Part shown: one piece after another, positions 9,052 through 17,103 of the stretch | Layout of the letters: each line of letters begins with the position of its first letter | Position numbering within the stretch: the first letter of the stretch is position 1 | Source: Hyphomicrobiales bacterium | Lineage (GTDB): Bacteria > Pseudomonadota > Alphaproteobacteria > Rhizobiales > Rhizobiaceae | Length of the DNA: 64,000 nucleotides | Assembly: GCA_900469615.1 (NCBI GenBank) | Contig: UBYA01000011.1 | Coordinates: 744,001 to 808,000, forward strand | Direction of reading: 5' to 3' | The notes under the pieces: generated by a model | Databases searched by the model: none | Seen by the model: only the letters and a program-made list of their open reading frames with translations | What the model was told of the DNA's origin: nothing | Translations under genes and position numbers: made by a program

Positions 9052-9501
9052 TCAATCCTGGTGCGGCAGAAGCGTGCCCTTGACCGTGCGCGAGTGGCCG
9101 CGGAATTCCGCGATCTGCTCGCCCTCCTGATTGGTGATTGCGATGTCGTAGATGCCGCCTCGTCCCCGGCGCGATACCTCCCGTGCCGTCGCCTTCAGCC
9201 GGTCGCCCTTGAAAGCCGGCGCGATGTAGGTCACCGAACAGTGCTGAGCGACGGTACGCTGGTTGTAGGTATTGCAGGCGAATGCGAAGGCCGAGTCGGC
9301 CAGGGTGAAGATGTAGCCGCCATGGCAGGTGCCGTGGCCGTTCGTCATGGCCTCGGTAACGACCATCGACAGGGTCGCCTCGCCGGGGGCGACGGAAACG
9401 AGTTCCATGCCGAGATGGCGGGTGGCGTTGTCGTCGTCCCACATGGCTTTTGCGCAGGCTTCGGCAAGCGCCTGCGGGGAAAGGATATCTACTGTGCTCA
9501 T
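9052..9501 (-). CDS. paaI: Hydroxyphenylacetyl-CoA thioesterase PaaI
   Basis: A 149-residue hot-dog thioesterase of the 4HBT-II/PaaI family. The motif HGGYIFTLADSAFAFACN contains the family helix with the catalytic Asp in LADSAF, and AHCSVTYIAPAFKGDRL follows as in PaaI. It hydrolyses ring-hydroxylated phenylacetyl-CoA dead-end products to free CoA. The start overlaps the paaG stop by four bases (ATGA), showing coupling to paaG. It is the usual size (140-150). Confidence 0.93.
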   Translation of the reverse strand: MSTVDILSPQALAEACAKAMWDDDNATRHLGMELVSVAPGEATLSMVVTEAMTNGHGTCHGGYIFTLADSAFAFACNTYNQRTVAQHCSVTYIAPAFKGDRLKATAREVSRRGRGGIYDIAITNQEGEQIAEFRGHSRTVKGTLLPHQD

Positions 9502-10286
9502 TTCCCCTTGAACTCCGGCTTGCGCTTTTCGAGGAAGGCGGTGACGCCCTCTGCGTAGTCGGCGCTGCGGCCGGCCTCGCGTTGCAGGTCCCGTTCGAGA
9601 TCGAGTTGCTCGTCGAGCGAATTGGTCGCCGCCGCCTGAATGGCGCGCTTTGTCAGGCCGAGGCCCTTGGTCGGGCCGGCGGCAAGCCGCGCGGCGAGGG
9701 CCTGCGCCTCGTCCATCAGCTTGTCGTCATCGATCGCGCGCCAGATCAGGCCCCAATTGGCTGCCATTTCCGCATCCAGAGGTTCGGCCGTCAGCGCCAG
9801 CGCCTTGGCGCGGGCCTCGCCGACAAGCCTTGGCAGGTTCCAGGTGCCGCCCGAATCCGGCACGAGCCCGATTTTCGCGAAGGCCTGGATGAAGCGTGCC
9901 GAACGGGCCGCAAGCGTGATGTCGCAGGCAAATGCGATATTGGCGCCGGCGCCGGCGGCGACACCGTTGACCGCGCAGACGACGGGCTTTTCGAGGTTGC
10001 GGATGAGGCGCAGCAGCGGGTTGTAGAAGGTGTCGATCGTATGGCCGAGATCCGGCGTGCCCTTGCGCGGGTCGCGGTCGCCGAGGTCCTGGCCCGCAGA
10101 AAAGCCGCGGCCGGCTCCCGTCAAGAGAATGGCCCGTACATCCGCATCCCTGTGCGCGCGCTCGAAACCGGCGCGCAGCGCAAGGTGCATTTCCTCGTTG
10201 AAGGAATTGAGTTTGTCGGGTCGATTGAGTGTGAGGCGCAAAACGCCATCGGCAAGTGCCGACAGAACAGTATCGGAATCGGACAT
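9498..10286 (-). CDS. paaG: Ring-1,2-epoxyphenylacetyl-CoA isomerase PaaG (crotonase family)
   Basis: A 262-residue crotonase. It has the N-terminal LTLNRPDKLNSFN, the oxyanion-hole segment GRGFSAGQDLGDRDP and GVAAGAGANIAFACD, and the acidic residue region PDSGGTWNLPRLVG of PaaG. It isomerises the ring epoxide to oxepin-CoA. The ATG at 10286 (MSDSDTVLS) is chosen because GGGGAGGAAAT lies just before it; the frame is open 23 codons further but that stretch covers the promoter/operator. The probable promoter and PaaR operator are in the 99 bases shared with paaN. Confidence 0.94.
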   Translation of the reverse strand: MSDSDTVLSALADGVLRLTLNRPDKLNSFNEEMHLALRAGFERAHRDADVRAILLTGAGRGFSAGQDLGDRDPRKGTPDLGHTIDTFYNPLLRLIRNLEKPVVCAVNGVAAGAGANIAFACDITLAARSARFIQAFAKIGLVPDSGGTWNLPRLVGEARAKALALTAEPLDAEMAANWGLIWRAIDDDKLMDEAQALAARLAAGPTKGLGLTKRAIQAAATNSLDEQLDLERDLQREAGRSADYAEGVTAFLEKRKPEFKGK

Positions 10287-10330
10287 ATTTCCTCCCCGTC
10301 GCCCTTCCAATGGCGACCGCAAAAAAACTC

Positions 10331-10362
10331 TTGCATAAACCGACCGGTCAGTCAATTATAAA
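10331..10362. promoter_or_regulatory. Probable PaaR operator and divergent promoter between paaG and paaN
   Basis: The near-perfect palindrome ACCGACCGGTCAGT occupies 10339-10352 (core GACCGGTC, 10342-10349; one mismatched pair). On the plus strand it lies between TTGCAT (10331-10336) and an A/T-rich AATTATAAAA (10354-10363) that could supply -35 and -10 elements for paaN, so a bound repressor would block RNA polymerase. GACCGGTC-centred palindromes are common TetR-family operators. Assignment to PaaR is by position, not by experiment. Confidence 0.65.
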
Positions 10363-10385
10363 AGCAACGATCGGGAGGAACAAAG

Positions 10386-12047
10386 ATGACAGCACTTTTC
10401 GAGCGCCATCGTTCAACGCTGCAGGCGGCTTTGGATGCGGCCGCAAAACGCGATTATTGGTCGGCCTATCCCGAAATCCCCAGCGGCAAGATCTATGGCG
10501 AAACCGCCAGGGACGACGGGCTTGCCGCGTATGAGGCGAGGCTTGCCAAGCCTTTCGAGATGGCCCGGCATCCGGCGCAGCACTGGGCCGGCGCGGAAGT
10601 CTCGCCCTATGGGCCGCCGCTTGGCATCCGCTATCCCGCGGCATCCGTCGAGGCGCTTGTTTCGGCGTCGCAGGCTGCCGCGCGGCAGTGGGCATCGGCA
10701 TCTATCGAGGCGCGCACCGGCATCTGCCTGGAAATTCTCGCCCGGCTCAATGCCCGCAGCTTTGAAATGGCGAATGCGGTCATGCATACCACGGGGCAGG
10801 GCTTTGCCATGGCTTTCCAAGCCGGCGGCCCGCATGCGCAGGATCGCGGCCTCGAAGCCGTCGCCTGCGCCTATGCGGAGATGTCCCGCACGCCGGCCGG
10901 AGCCATCTGGACCAAGCCGCAGGGCAAGAGCGAGCCGATCGTGCTGGAAAAGCATTGGCGCATCGTCCCGCGCGGGATTTCGCTCGTGATCGGTTGCAAT
11001 ACCTTTCCCACCTGGAACAGTTATCCGGGCTTGTTCGCCAGCCTCGCCACCGGCAACACCGTCATCGTCAAGCCGCATCCGGCGGCGATCCTGCCGCTTG
11101 CCCGGACGGTCGAGATCATCAGGCAGGTGTTGGCCGAGGAAGGCTTCGATGCCAATACCGCGCTGCTTGCGGCCGACGCGCAAGGCTCGGAAATCACGAA
11201 AGAGCTGGTCCGGCATCCGGCCATCGCCATCGTCGATTACACCGGCTCCGGCAGCTTCGGCGACTGGGTGCGCGCCCATGCCGGCAATGCCGATGTCTAT
11301 ACGGAAGAGGCCGGCGTCAATTCGATCGTCATCGGCGCGACCGATAATTTTACCGGCATGTGCGCCAACATCGCCTTTTCGCTGTCGCTCTATAGCGGCC
11401 AGATGTGCACCGCGCCGCAGGATATCTTCGTGCCGCGTTCCGGCATCGATACGGATGAAGGCCACAAGAGCTTCGACGAGGTCGCTGCCGGCATTGCCGC
11501 GGCCGTCGATGGCCTGTTGTCCGACCCGGCGCGTGCAGCCGGCATCTGCGGCGCAATCGCCAATCCGGCATCGCTTGCCCGCGTGGCCGAGGCCAGGCCG
11601 CTTGGCCGCATCGTGCGCGAATCCGCGCCAATCGAAGGCCTGGACGACGCACGCACGGCGACGCCTCTCATCCTTGCCGTTGATGCCGCCGACGAGGCCG
11701 CCTATGGCGAGGAGCGCTTCGGACCGATTGCCTTCATCGTCGCGGTCGACAATGCGGCTGACGGGGTCAATCGCGCGGCCGCTCTGGCCGAACGAAAGGG
11801 CGCGATCACCGCGGCGCTTTACGACACCGACGAGACGAGCATCCTGGCCACGGCGGACCGCTTTGCCGCGGCCGGCGTCAATCTTTCGGTCAATCTGACC
11901 GGTGGCATCTATGTGAACCAGAGCGCGGCGTTCAGCGATTTCCACGTTACCGGTGCGAACCCGGCAGGGAATGCCAGCCTGACGGATGCGGCCTTCGTCG
12001 CCAGCCGGTTTCGTGTCGTCATGTGGCGTCGCCCCGTTGCAGCATGA
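10386..12047 (+). CDS. paaN: PaaN-type aldehyde dehydrogenase of phenylacetate degradation
   Basis: A 553-residue aldehyde dehydrogenase of the PaaN (type 2) branch, with no MaoC domain. It starts with the PaaN-specific N-terminus (residues 1-90) and has GCNTFPTWNSYPGLFASLATGN, the TGSGSFGDWV turn and nucleophile C341 in SGQMCTAPQ. The related ring-opening role is carried out by PaaZ, which is also present, so PaaN may act on another semialdehyde or be redundant. A GGGAGGAACAAAG ribosome site precedes the ATG at 10386. Transcribed divergently from paaG, sharing the operator. Confidence 0.92.
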   Translation: MTALFERHRSTLQAALDAAAKRDYWSAYPEIPSGKIYGETARDDGLAAYEARLAKPFEMARHPAQHWAGAEVSPYGPPLGIRYPAASVEALVSASQAAARQWASASIEARTGICLEILARLNARSFEMANAVMHTTGQGFAMAFQAGGPHAQDRGLEAVACAYAEMSRTPAGAIWTKPQGKSEPIVLEKHWRIVPRGISLVIGCNTFPTWNSYPGLFASLATGNTVIVKPHPAAILPLARTVEIIRQVLAEEGFDANTALLAADAQGSEITKELVRHPAIAIVDYTGSGSFGDWVRAHAGNADVYTEEAGVNSIVIGATDNFTGMCANIAFSLSLYSGQMCTAPQDIFVPRSGIDTDEGHKSFDEVAAGIAAAVDGLLSDPARAAGICGAIANPASLARVAEARPLGRIVRESAPIEGLDDARTATPLILAVDAADEAAYGEERFGPIAFIVAVDNAADGVNRAAALAERKGAITAALYDTDETSILATADRFAAAGVNLSVNLTGGIYVNQSAAFSDFHVTGANPAGNASLTDAAFVASRFRVVMWRRPVAA

Positions 12048-12114
12048 GAGGCGCGGAAATTCCGGACGCCGACATTGATCGTGAACGATATCGCCTATCG
12101 AGGATTGGGAAATC

Positions 12115-14178
12115 ATGACCGTCACCATTACGCATGAAGGCGCAATCGCCGTCGTCACCATCGACAATCCTCCCGTCAATGCGCTTTCGCAGGCATTGCG
12201 CCAGGGGCTGGTCGAGGCGGTTTCCGCGATCGATGCGGATACGAGCGTAAGCGCGGCCGTTCTTATCTGTGCCGGGCGCACCTTCATTGCCGGGGCCGAT
12301 GTCAGTGAATTCGGCAAGCCGCCAGTCCCTCCGCACCTTCCCGATGTCGTCGCCGGCATCGAGGGTGCAAGCAAGCCATGGGTGGCGGCGATTCATGGCA
12401 GCGCGCTTGGCGGCGGCCTCGAAGTGGCTCTCGGTTGCGCCTATCGTGTCGCTGTCGCGTCGGCAAGCCTTGGCCTGCCGGAGGTGAAGCTCGGCCTCGT
12501 TCCCGGCGCCGGCGGCACAGTTCGTCTGCCGCGGCTGATCGGTGCCGCGGCTGCCGTCGACCTGGTGACGAGCGGCAGTCCGGTCGATGCAGCAAAGGCG
12601 GCGGCGATGGGTCTCATCGATGCGGTTGTCGAGGGCGACTTGTTGCCGGCTGCCATTGCGTTCGCACGGGAGGCTGCCGATAAGCTGGGACCGCAGCCGA
12701 TTTCGGAACGCGCCGTCGTCCCTGTCGAGGATGATTTCTGGGAGCGTGCGGAAAAAGTCGTCGCAGCCAAGGCGAGGCGGGAGATTGCTCCCCTTCGCGC
12801 ACTCGCTTGCGTCCGCAGGGCAACCGAGGCGGATTTTTCGACCGCAATGGCTTTCGAGCGGGAGACGTTTCTGGAGCTGCGCGGCTCCGCGCAGGCGGCC
12901 GCCTTGCGTCATGTCTTCTTCGCCGAGCGGGCTGCACCTCGGCCGCCGGAGCTTGCCGGCGTGGCGCCGCGCGCTGTTCGGTCCGCCGCCGTCGTCGGGG
13001 GCGGCACGATGGGGGCGGGCATTGCCGCGGCCTTGCGGGATGCCGGCCTGCCGGTGGTTCTCGTCGAACGCGATGAAGCCGCCGTCGAGCGGGGTCTTGC
13101 CAATATCAGCCAGATCTTCGATGCCTCCGTAAAGCGGGGGCGTATTTCCCCCGATGTCGCGGCCGAGCGGTTGGCCGGCGTCGTCGGCACCGACGATTAT
13201 GGCTTGCTCGCCGATACCGATCTCGTCATCGAGGCGGTCTTCGAGGATCTCGCCGTCAAGCGCGCCGTCTTCGCCAAGCTGTCGGAGGTCTGCCGTGCGG
13301 ATGCGGTGCTGGCCACCAATACATCCTATCTCGACCCCGACGAGATCGGTGAGGGTCTTGCGCGGCCCGAACGCTTCCTGGGCCTGCATTTCTTCAGCCC
13401 CGCTCATGTGATGAAGCTTCTGGAAATCGTGCCGGCGCAGGCGACGGCGCCGGATGTGCTGGCAGCAGGCTTTGCGCTTGCCCGCCTGCTCGGAAAAATT
13501 CCCGTTCGGGCCGGCATTTGCGATGGCTTCATCGGCAACCGCATTCTCAAGGTTGCGCGGGCGCAGGCGGAGCGGTTGTTGCTTTCCGGCGCGACGCCTG
13601 CCGCCGTCGATGCTGCCATGCGCGCTTTCGGCTTGCCGATGGGCCCTTTCGAAGCGCAGGATCTCGGCGGCCTCGATATCGCCGCCTTCCAGCGCAAGGC
13701 GGCGCGCGAGCGCGGCGAGACGCCGTTTGCGCCCGTTGCCGACCGGCTTTGCGCTATCGGGCGTTTCGGACAGAAAGCAAATGCCGGCTGGTATGACTAT
13801 CGGCCCGGCGAACGCACGCCGCAGCCGTCCGATGTCGTGGCCGCCATTATCGCCGAAGAGGCCGCCGGCCGGCCGCAGAAGACCTGGGACGACGCAGCGA
13901 TCGCCGATGCCATCGTCCTGCCGATGGTGAACGAGGCGGCGCTGATCCTCGATGAGGGCGTTGCCGTTCGCGCCGCCGATATCGATCTCGTCAAGATCCA
14001 TGGCTATGGCTTCCCGCGCTGGCGCGGTGGCCCGATGCATTATGCGCAAGCCCGCGGCCTTGCCGAAGTCGTCGCCATACTGGACCGGCTTTCCGCGTCG
14101 GGTCTTGCCGAACCGCCATGCGCGGCCCTGCGCCGCGCGGCGGAAGATAACGGCTTCACGCCGCCCGGCGGGCCATAA
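12115..14178 (+). CDS. Fused enoyl-CoA hydratase / 3-hydroxyacyl-CoA dehydrogenase (FadJ-like; PaaF+PaaH role)
   Basis: A 687-residue bifunctional beta-oxidation protein. Residues 1 to about 180 are a crotonase domain (AGRTFIAGADVSEFG oxyanion loop, HGSALGGGLEVALGC, PEVKLGLVPGAGGTVRLPR with catalytic Glu). From about residue 290 comes an NAD-binding 3-hydroxyacyl-CoA dehydrogenase (VVGGGTMGAGIAAALRDAG, then HFFSPAHVMKLLEIV) and two C-terminal domains ending YGFPRWRGGPMHYA. It can supply the PaaF and PaaH steps, which have no separate genes here. It follows paaN by 67 bases and probably shares its transcript. The thiolase PaaJ is not in the window. Confidence 0.92.
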   Translation: MTVTITHEGAIAVVTIDNPPVNALSQALRQGLVEAVSAIDADTSVSAAVLICAGRTFIAGADVSEFGKPPVPPHLPDVVAGIEGASKPWVAAIHGSALGGGLEVALGCAYRVAVASASLGLPEVKLGLVPGAGGTVRLPRLIGAAAAVDLVTSGSPVDAAKAAAMGLIDAVVEGDLLPAAIAFAREAADKLGPQPISERAVVPVEDDFWERAEKVVAAKARREIAPLRALACVRRATEADFSTAMAFERETFLELRGSAQAAALRHVFFAERAAPRPPELAGVAPRAVRSAAVVGGGTMGAGIAAALRDAGLPVVLVERDEAAVERGLANISQIFDASVKRGRISPDVAAERLAGVVGTDDYGLLADTDLVIEAVFEDLAVKRAVFAKLSEVCRADAVLATNTSYLDPDEIGEGLARPERFLGLHFFSPAHVMKLLEIVPAQATAPDVLAAGFALARLLGKIPVRAGICDGFIGNRILKVARAQAERLLLSGATPAAVDAAMRAFGLPMGPFEAQDLGGLDIAAFQRKAARERGETPFAPVADRLCAIGRFGQKANAGWYDYRPGERTPQPSDVVAAIIAEEAAGRPQKTWDDAAIADAIVLPMVNEAALILDEGVAVRAADIDLVKIHGYGFPRWRGGPMHYAQARGLAEVVAILDRLSASGLAEPPCAALRRAAEDNGFTPPGGP

Positions 14179-14182
14179 TTCC

Positions 14183-14202
14183 GCCCGGACTCTGCTCCGG
14201 GC
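14183..14202 (+). terminator. Hairpin after the hydratase/dehydrogenase gene
   Basis: GCCCGGA (14183-14189), loop CTCTGC, TCCGGGC (14196-14202): a perfect 7-bp GC-rich stem directly after the stop at 14178, followed by CCCTCGATTTT. The T-run is short and displaced, so it is a probable but weak rho-independent terminator separating the paa transcript from the AHL synthase gene. Confidence 0.55.
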
Positions 14203-14306
14203 CCCTCGATTTTAAAGGTTGTCTCTGGCGGCGCAATCTGGCGGAATCGATATATTGAAGCCCGGCTCCGAGGTGATTTGTTAATCGCAGAACCTTGGAG
14301 AGTCCG

Positions 14307-14963
14307 ATGCTGCAGATATTGACGCGACGAGACCGCGAGACCGCGTCCTCGTATTTTACCCAGATATTTCGCGCGCGCGCGCTCGTTTTCCGGGATCGCA
14401 TGGGATGGGACGTCACCGTCGAAGGCGGTTTGGAAATAGACCGCTTCGATGACGAGCACGACCCCATCTATCTGGCGGTGAAGGAAGAAGGCGACGTGCT
14501 CACCGGCTCGCTGCGCCTGTTGCCGACGACGAGCGAGACGATGCTCTCAAGCGAGTTCCAGCACTTTTTCAATGAGGATCTCGATATTTGCAGCCCCTCT
14601 ATATGGGAATGCACGCGATTTTGCGTTCATCCCCTGGGCGAAGCAGGGCATGCCTCGTCACAAACTGCTGCCGTCGAACTGCTCTCCGGCCTTTGCCGCC
14701 TGAGCCTGAAATCGGGCATCGAGCATATCATGGGCGTCTATGACGTATCGATGATCGGAGTCTATAGAAGGATCGGCTGGTCGCCGGCGCCGCTTGCACG
14801 CTCGCGCCCGGAGATTGGCAATCTGTATGTCGGCCTTTGGGAGGTGAGCGAGGAAACCGATCGCCGTCTGGAACAGCGGCTGAAGGCAATGCGCAAGGAC
14901 GACAGAAGCCCTTCCTTGCAGTTCGCGTCTTCATCGTCCGCCAATATCCAGTTCAGCTTTTGA
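14307..14963 (+). CDS. Acyl-homoserine-lactone synthase (LuxI family)
   Basis: A 218-residue autoinducer synthase. All invariant LuxI positions are present: R24, F28, W34, D45, D48, R70, E101 and R104 (VFRDRMGWDV, then LRLLPTT and WECTRFCVH). It makes an acyl-homoserine lactone from SAM and an acyl donor. The ATG at 14307 follows CTTGGAGAGTCCG. It is convergent with the LuxR gene and the two coding ends overlap by 11 bases. No clear lux-box palindrome was seen in the 128 bases upstream. Acyl chain specificity cannot be read from the sequence by eye. Confidence 0.93.
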   Translation: MLQILTRRDRETASSYFTQIFRARALVFRDRMGWDVTVEGGLEIDRFDDEHDPIYLAVKEEGDVLTGSLRLLPTTSETMLSSEFQHFFNEDLDICSPSIWECTRFCVHPLGEAGHASSQTAAVELLSGLCRLSLKSGIEHIMGVYDVSMIGVYRRIGWSPAPLARSRPEIGNLYVGLWEVSEETDRRLEQRLKAMRKDDRSPSLQFASSSSANIQFSF

Positions 14964-15684
14964 TAAGCTCGAGCGAGATCGCCTTGGCGATGGCCTGGTT
15001 CGTGGTGCTGACATGAAGCTTACGGCGGCTTGAGCTGAGATAGAGGCGCACCGCGCTTTCGGAAATACCGAGCCTGGATGTGATCTGCTTCGGAAGCATG
15101 CCCTGCGCCAGCAGCTCGAGGCACTGGGTTTCCCGATTCGAGAGCCTGCGGCCGGTGCCTTGTTCCCGCAGGCCGGATACGATCATCGACTGCTCATGCA
15201 GATAATAGGCGATCACCTGCAGGTCGCCTATGATGCTGTTTCGCAGCCGTTCCCAGTCGCCGCCCTTCAGATTGGACGTGACGGTAAACAGCGATCGCTC
15301 TCCATGCGGACCCCGAACGACCAGCGTCAGGCCATAGCGGCCGACATCGAAGCTTTCAGCCTCGCGGAAGAAGGAGGCGCTTTGCGGCGACTTCAAGTCG
15401 AGAGACGACCAGTCGTACGGCAGGAAGCCACTTCGCCCCGCCTGAACGACGGGATCTATCGAGAAGTAATCGTGAGCAATATATGTCTCCACCCATTCCG
15501 ACGGATAGGTCAGCAGGATAAGAGGATTCTGCTGTGAAACTGCCGCGATCTGCGTCACATGAAAGACCGCATTGGCAAGACCGTACAGAGAGCAGAACTT
15601 GAACAGAAACCGACGCAGCTCGTCGGCCGTATTTGCCTGGGCGATTTCAGCCAAACAATGAGATTGACGCGATCCGGTCAACAT
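14953..15684 (-). CDS. LuxR-family quorum-sensing regulator
   Basis: A 243-residue protein with an N-terminal autoinducer-binding domain (about residues 15-165, with the conserved W/Y/D set in SEWVETYIAHDYFSIDPVV and LPYDW) and a C-terminal LuxR helix-turn-helix (about 180-240: LSNRETQCLELLAQGMLPKQITSRLGIS). It probably senses the signal made by the adjacent synthase. The pair is tail to tail with an 11-base overlap instead of the usual tandem order, so transcripts could be antisense to each other at their ends. Confidence 0.9.
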   Translation of the reverse strand: MLTGSRQSHCLAEIAQANTADELRRFLFKFCSLYGLANAVFHVTQIAAVSQQNPLILLTYPSEWVETYIAHDYFSIDPVVQAGRSGFLPYDWSSLDLKSPQSASFFREAESFDVGRYGLTLVVRGPHGERSLFTVTSNLKGGDWERLRNSIIGDLQVIAYYLHEQSMIVSGLREQGTGRRLSNRETQCLELLAQGMLPKQITSRLGISESAVRLYLSSSRRKLHVSTTNQAIAKAISLELIKS

Positions 15685-15989
15685 AGACGCACCATGGAAG
15701 CTGAGGTGAAGGCGACGCTGGAGCCAGGAGCGGCACGATGACAGCTCATTTCCGTTGCCGAATGCTGCTCGGGAAGCTTCCGGCTACACATGCAGCTCTC
15801 TGGAAGCCAATCATTCGAACTCATGTTCGGCTTTCTAAAATTGTCGAAAATACAGTCGCTGCCGATCATGTCTGGATTGTGTCGACGGGTTTCTAGGTAC
15901 ACGCGGAAGGTCAAGCTCGTCGGTCTGTCCTCTCACTATATCCGTCCTCAGTGCATCATCGCAACTATCAAGCGATCGAATAAGGCGGC
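15685..15989. other. Intergenic stretch with no recognisable gene
   Basis: About 305 bases upstream of the LuxR gene. Short open frames exist on both strands but none has a ribosome site together with a recognisable product. It must contain the luxR promoter, and it runs into the phnX relic at 15990. Confidence 0.5.
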
Positions 15990-16174
15990 AATTGGCAGGG
16001 CTGGCCCCACAGGACATTGCCGCCATGGCGCCGGATGCGCTCGCCAGGGTCCGCGAGCGCGCAGCCGGAGCGCTGAAGGCGCAGGGCGCACACTACATCA
16101 TCGATACGGTCGCCGATCTGCTTCCCGTTATCGATGATATCGAGCGTCGCCTGCAGGCCGGCGAACGGCCATGA
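15990..16174 (+). pseudogene. Relic of phosphonoacetaldehyde hydrolase (PhnX), C-terminus only
   Basis: About 60 codons in one frame read LAGLAPQDIAAM, then AQGAHYIIDTVADL and a final IERRLQAGERP before TGA. This is the characteristic C-terminus of PhnX, the HAD-family phosphonatase that splits phosphonoacetaldehyde (family ending H-Y-[VLI]-I-D-[TS] ... RLxxGExP). The catalytic N-terminal Asp, cap domain and start codon are missing; nothing PhnX-like precedes it. It is therefore a decayed fragment, not a working enzyme. The next 250 bases to the MEKHLA gene have no recognisable coding content. Confidence 0.6.
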
Positions 16175-16422
16175 TCTCCAGAACGATCGCCTTCGTTCCC
16201 GAAGACCGGCCAATTCGTCGTTGAGGCGATTGGCGAGCCTTCTGCGTCCCGTGGTATCTCCAGACCGGAATATGGCGCCCGATCTCCTACGCCGACGAGG
16301 TTCAGGAATGGCGGGACAGCAGAAGAAAGACTTGTTTGTCTGGGTGTTGCGATGCTTTTGATCCGCACGTCAGTTTGATAGACATCCTTTCGGTCGATCT
16401 TGAACGGACGGGAAAGGAAGCG

Positions 16423-16902
16423 ATGGTGGACGGGCCTGAAAGCAACCGCGTGGATTTGTCGGTCGATGAAGCCTTTTTCGAACTCCTGACGGGCAGCTTC
16501 CGCCGCATCGTCGGTCTAGAACTTGTCGACCACGGGGGTGGACCAGGCTGGCTCTATCGCGACGCGCCTTTCGTGGTCGTTGCCCACAATACGGATGCCG
16601 ATCCCCGCTTCGTCTATGCCAACAAATCTGCTCAGGATTGTTTTGAATATCCGTGGGAAGAGTTCGTAACGCTGCCTTCGCGACTGTCGGCGGAGCTTCC
16701 CGACCGGGCGGAGCGCCAGCGGCTGCTGGACGCTGTGACGCGTGACGGTTTCATTTCAGACTATCGCGGCTTGAGAGTGGCAAAGTCCGGCCGGCGCTTC
16801 TGGATCGAGGATGGTATTGTCTGGCAGCTTATGGACCGTGACGGGAGCCTGCGCGGTCAGGCGGCGACGTTTTCCAGGTGGAAGGATGCCAGTCCCGCAT
16901 AG
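16423..16902 (+). CDS. MEKHLA-domain protein
   Basis: A 159-residue protein consisting of one MEKHLA (PAS-like) domain. Typical segments are FFELLTGSFRRIVG, APFVVVAHNTDADPRFVYAN, LPSRLSAELPDRAERQRLL and KSGRRFWIEDGIVWQL. MEKHLA is a PAS-like sensor fold found alone in many bacteria and at the end of plant HD-ZIP III proteins; a ligand is not established. The ATG at 16423 is chosen because GGAAAGGAAGCG precedes it and the family starts there; the frame is open 29 codons upstream. A single-gene transcript between the relic and the ABC importer. Confidence 0.82.
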   Translation: MVDGPESNRVDLSVDEAFFELLTGSFRRIVGLELVDHGGGPGWLYRDAPFVVVAHNTDADPRFVYANKSAQDCFEYPWEEFVTLPSRLSAELPDRAERQRLLDAVTRDGFISDYRGLRVAKSGRRFWIEDGIVWQLMDRDGSLRGQAATFSRWKDASPA

Positions 16903-17103
16903 GGACAACCGCGACTTGGCCGATATTCTGAGATGCCTGAAGATCGCAGGGGAAATTTTTTTGCAGAAATCGCAAAAAGCTGGATCTATTTTGCCTGCAT
17001 GCTACCGAGGAGATTGTTAAATGCTTGCCGGTAGTTGGATCGCGTCAGGCACAGCGAATAACTGGAACGTCATATAGCAAAAGCACTTAAGGGAGCTCAC
17101 CCA

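Noticed and set aside
10413..12374. A 653-codon minus-strand frame opposite paaN
   Set aside because: Antisense shadow that runs across two real plus-strand genes and has no recognisable content.
12019..14049. A 676-codon minus-strand frame opposite the hydratase/dehydrogenase gene
   Set aside because: Same reason: composition-driven open frame with no domain, opposite an intact two-domain enzyme.
14179..14306. A lux-box in front of the AHL synthase
   Set aside because: TGGCGG-containing segments are present, but no 18-20 bp dyad of lux-box form could be found by eye.
16093..16368. A 91-codon minus-strand frame between the phnX relic and the MEKHLA gene
   Set aside because: No recognisable family, no ribosome site, and it overlaps the relic; probably chance.
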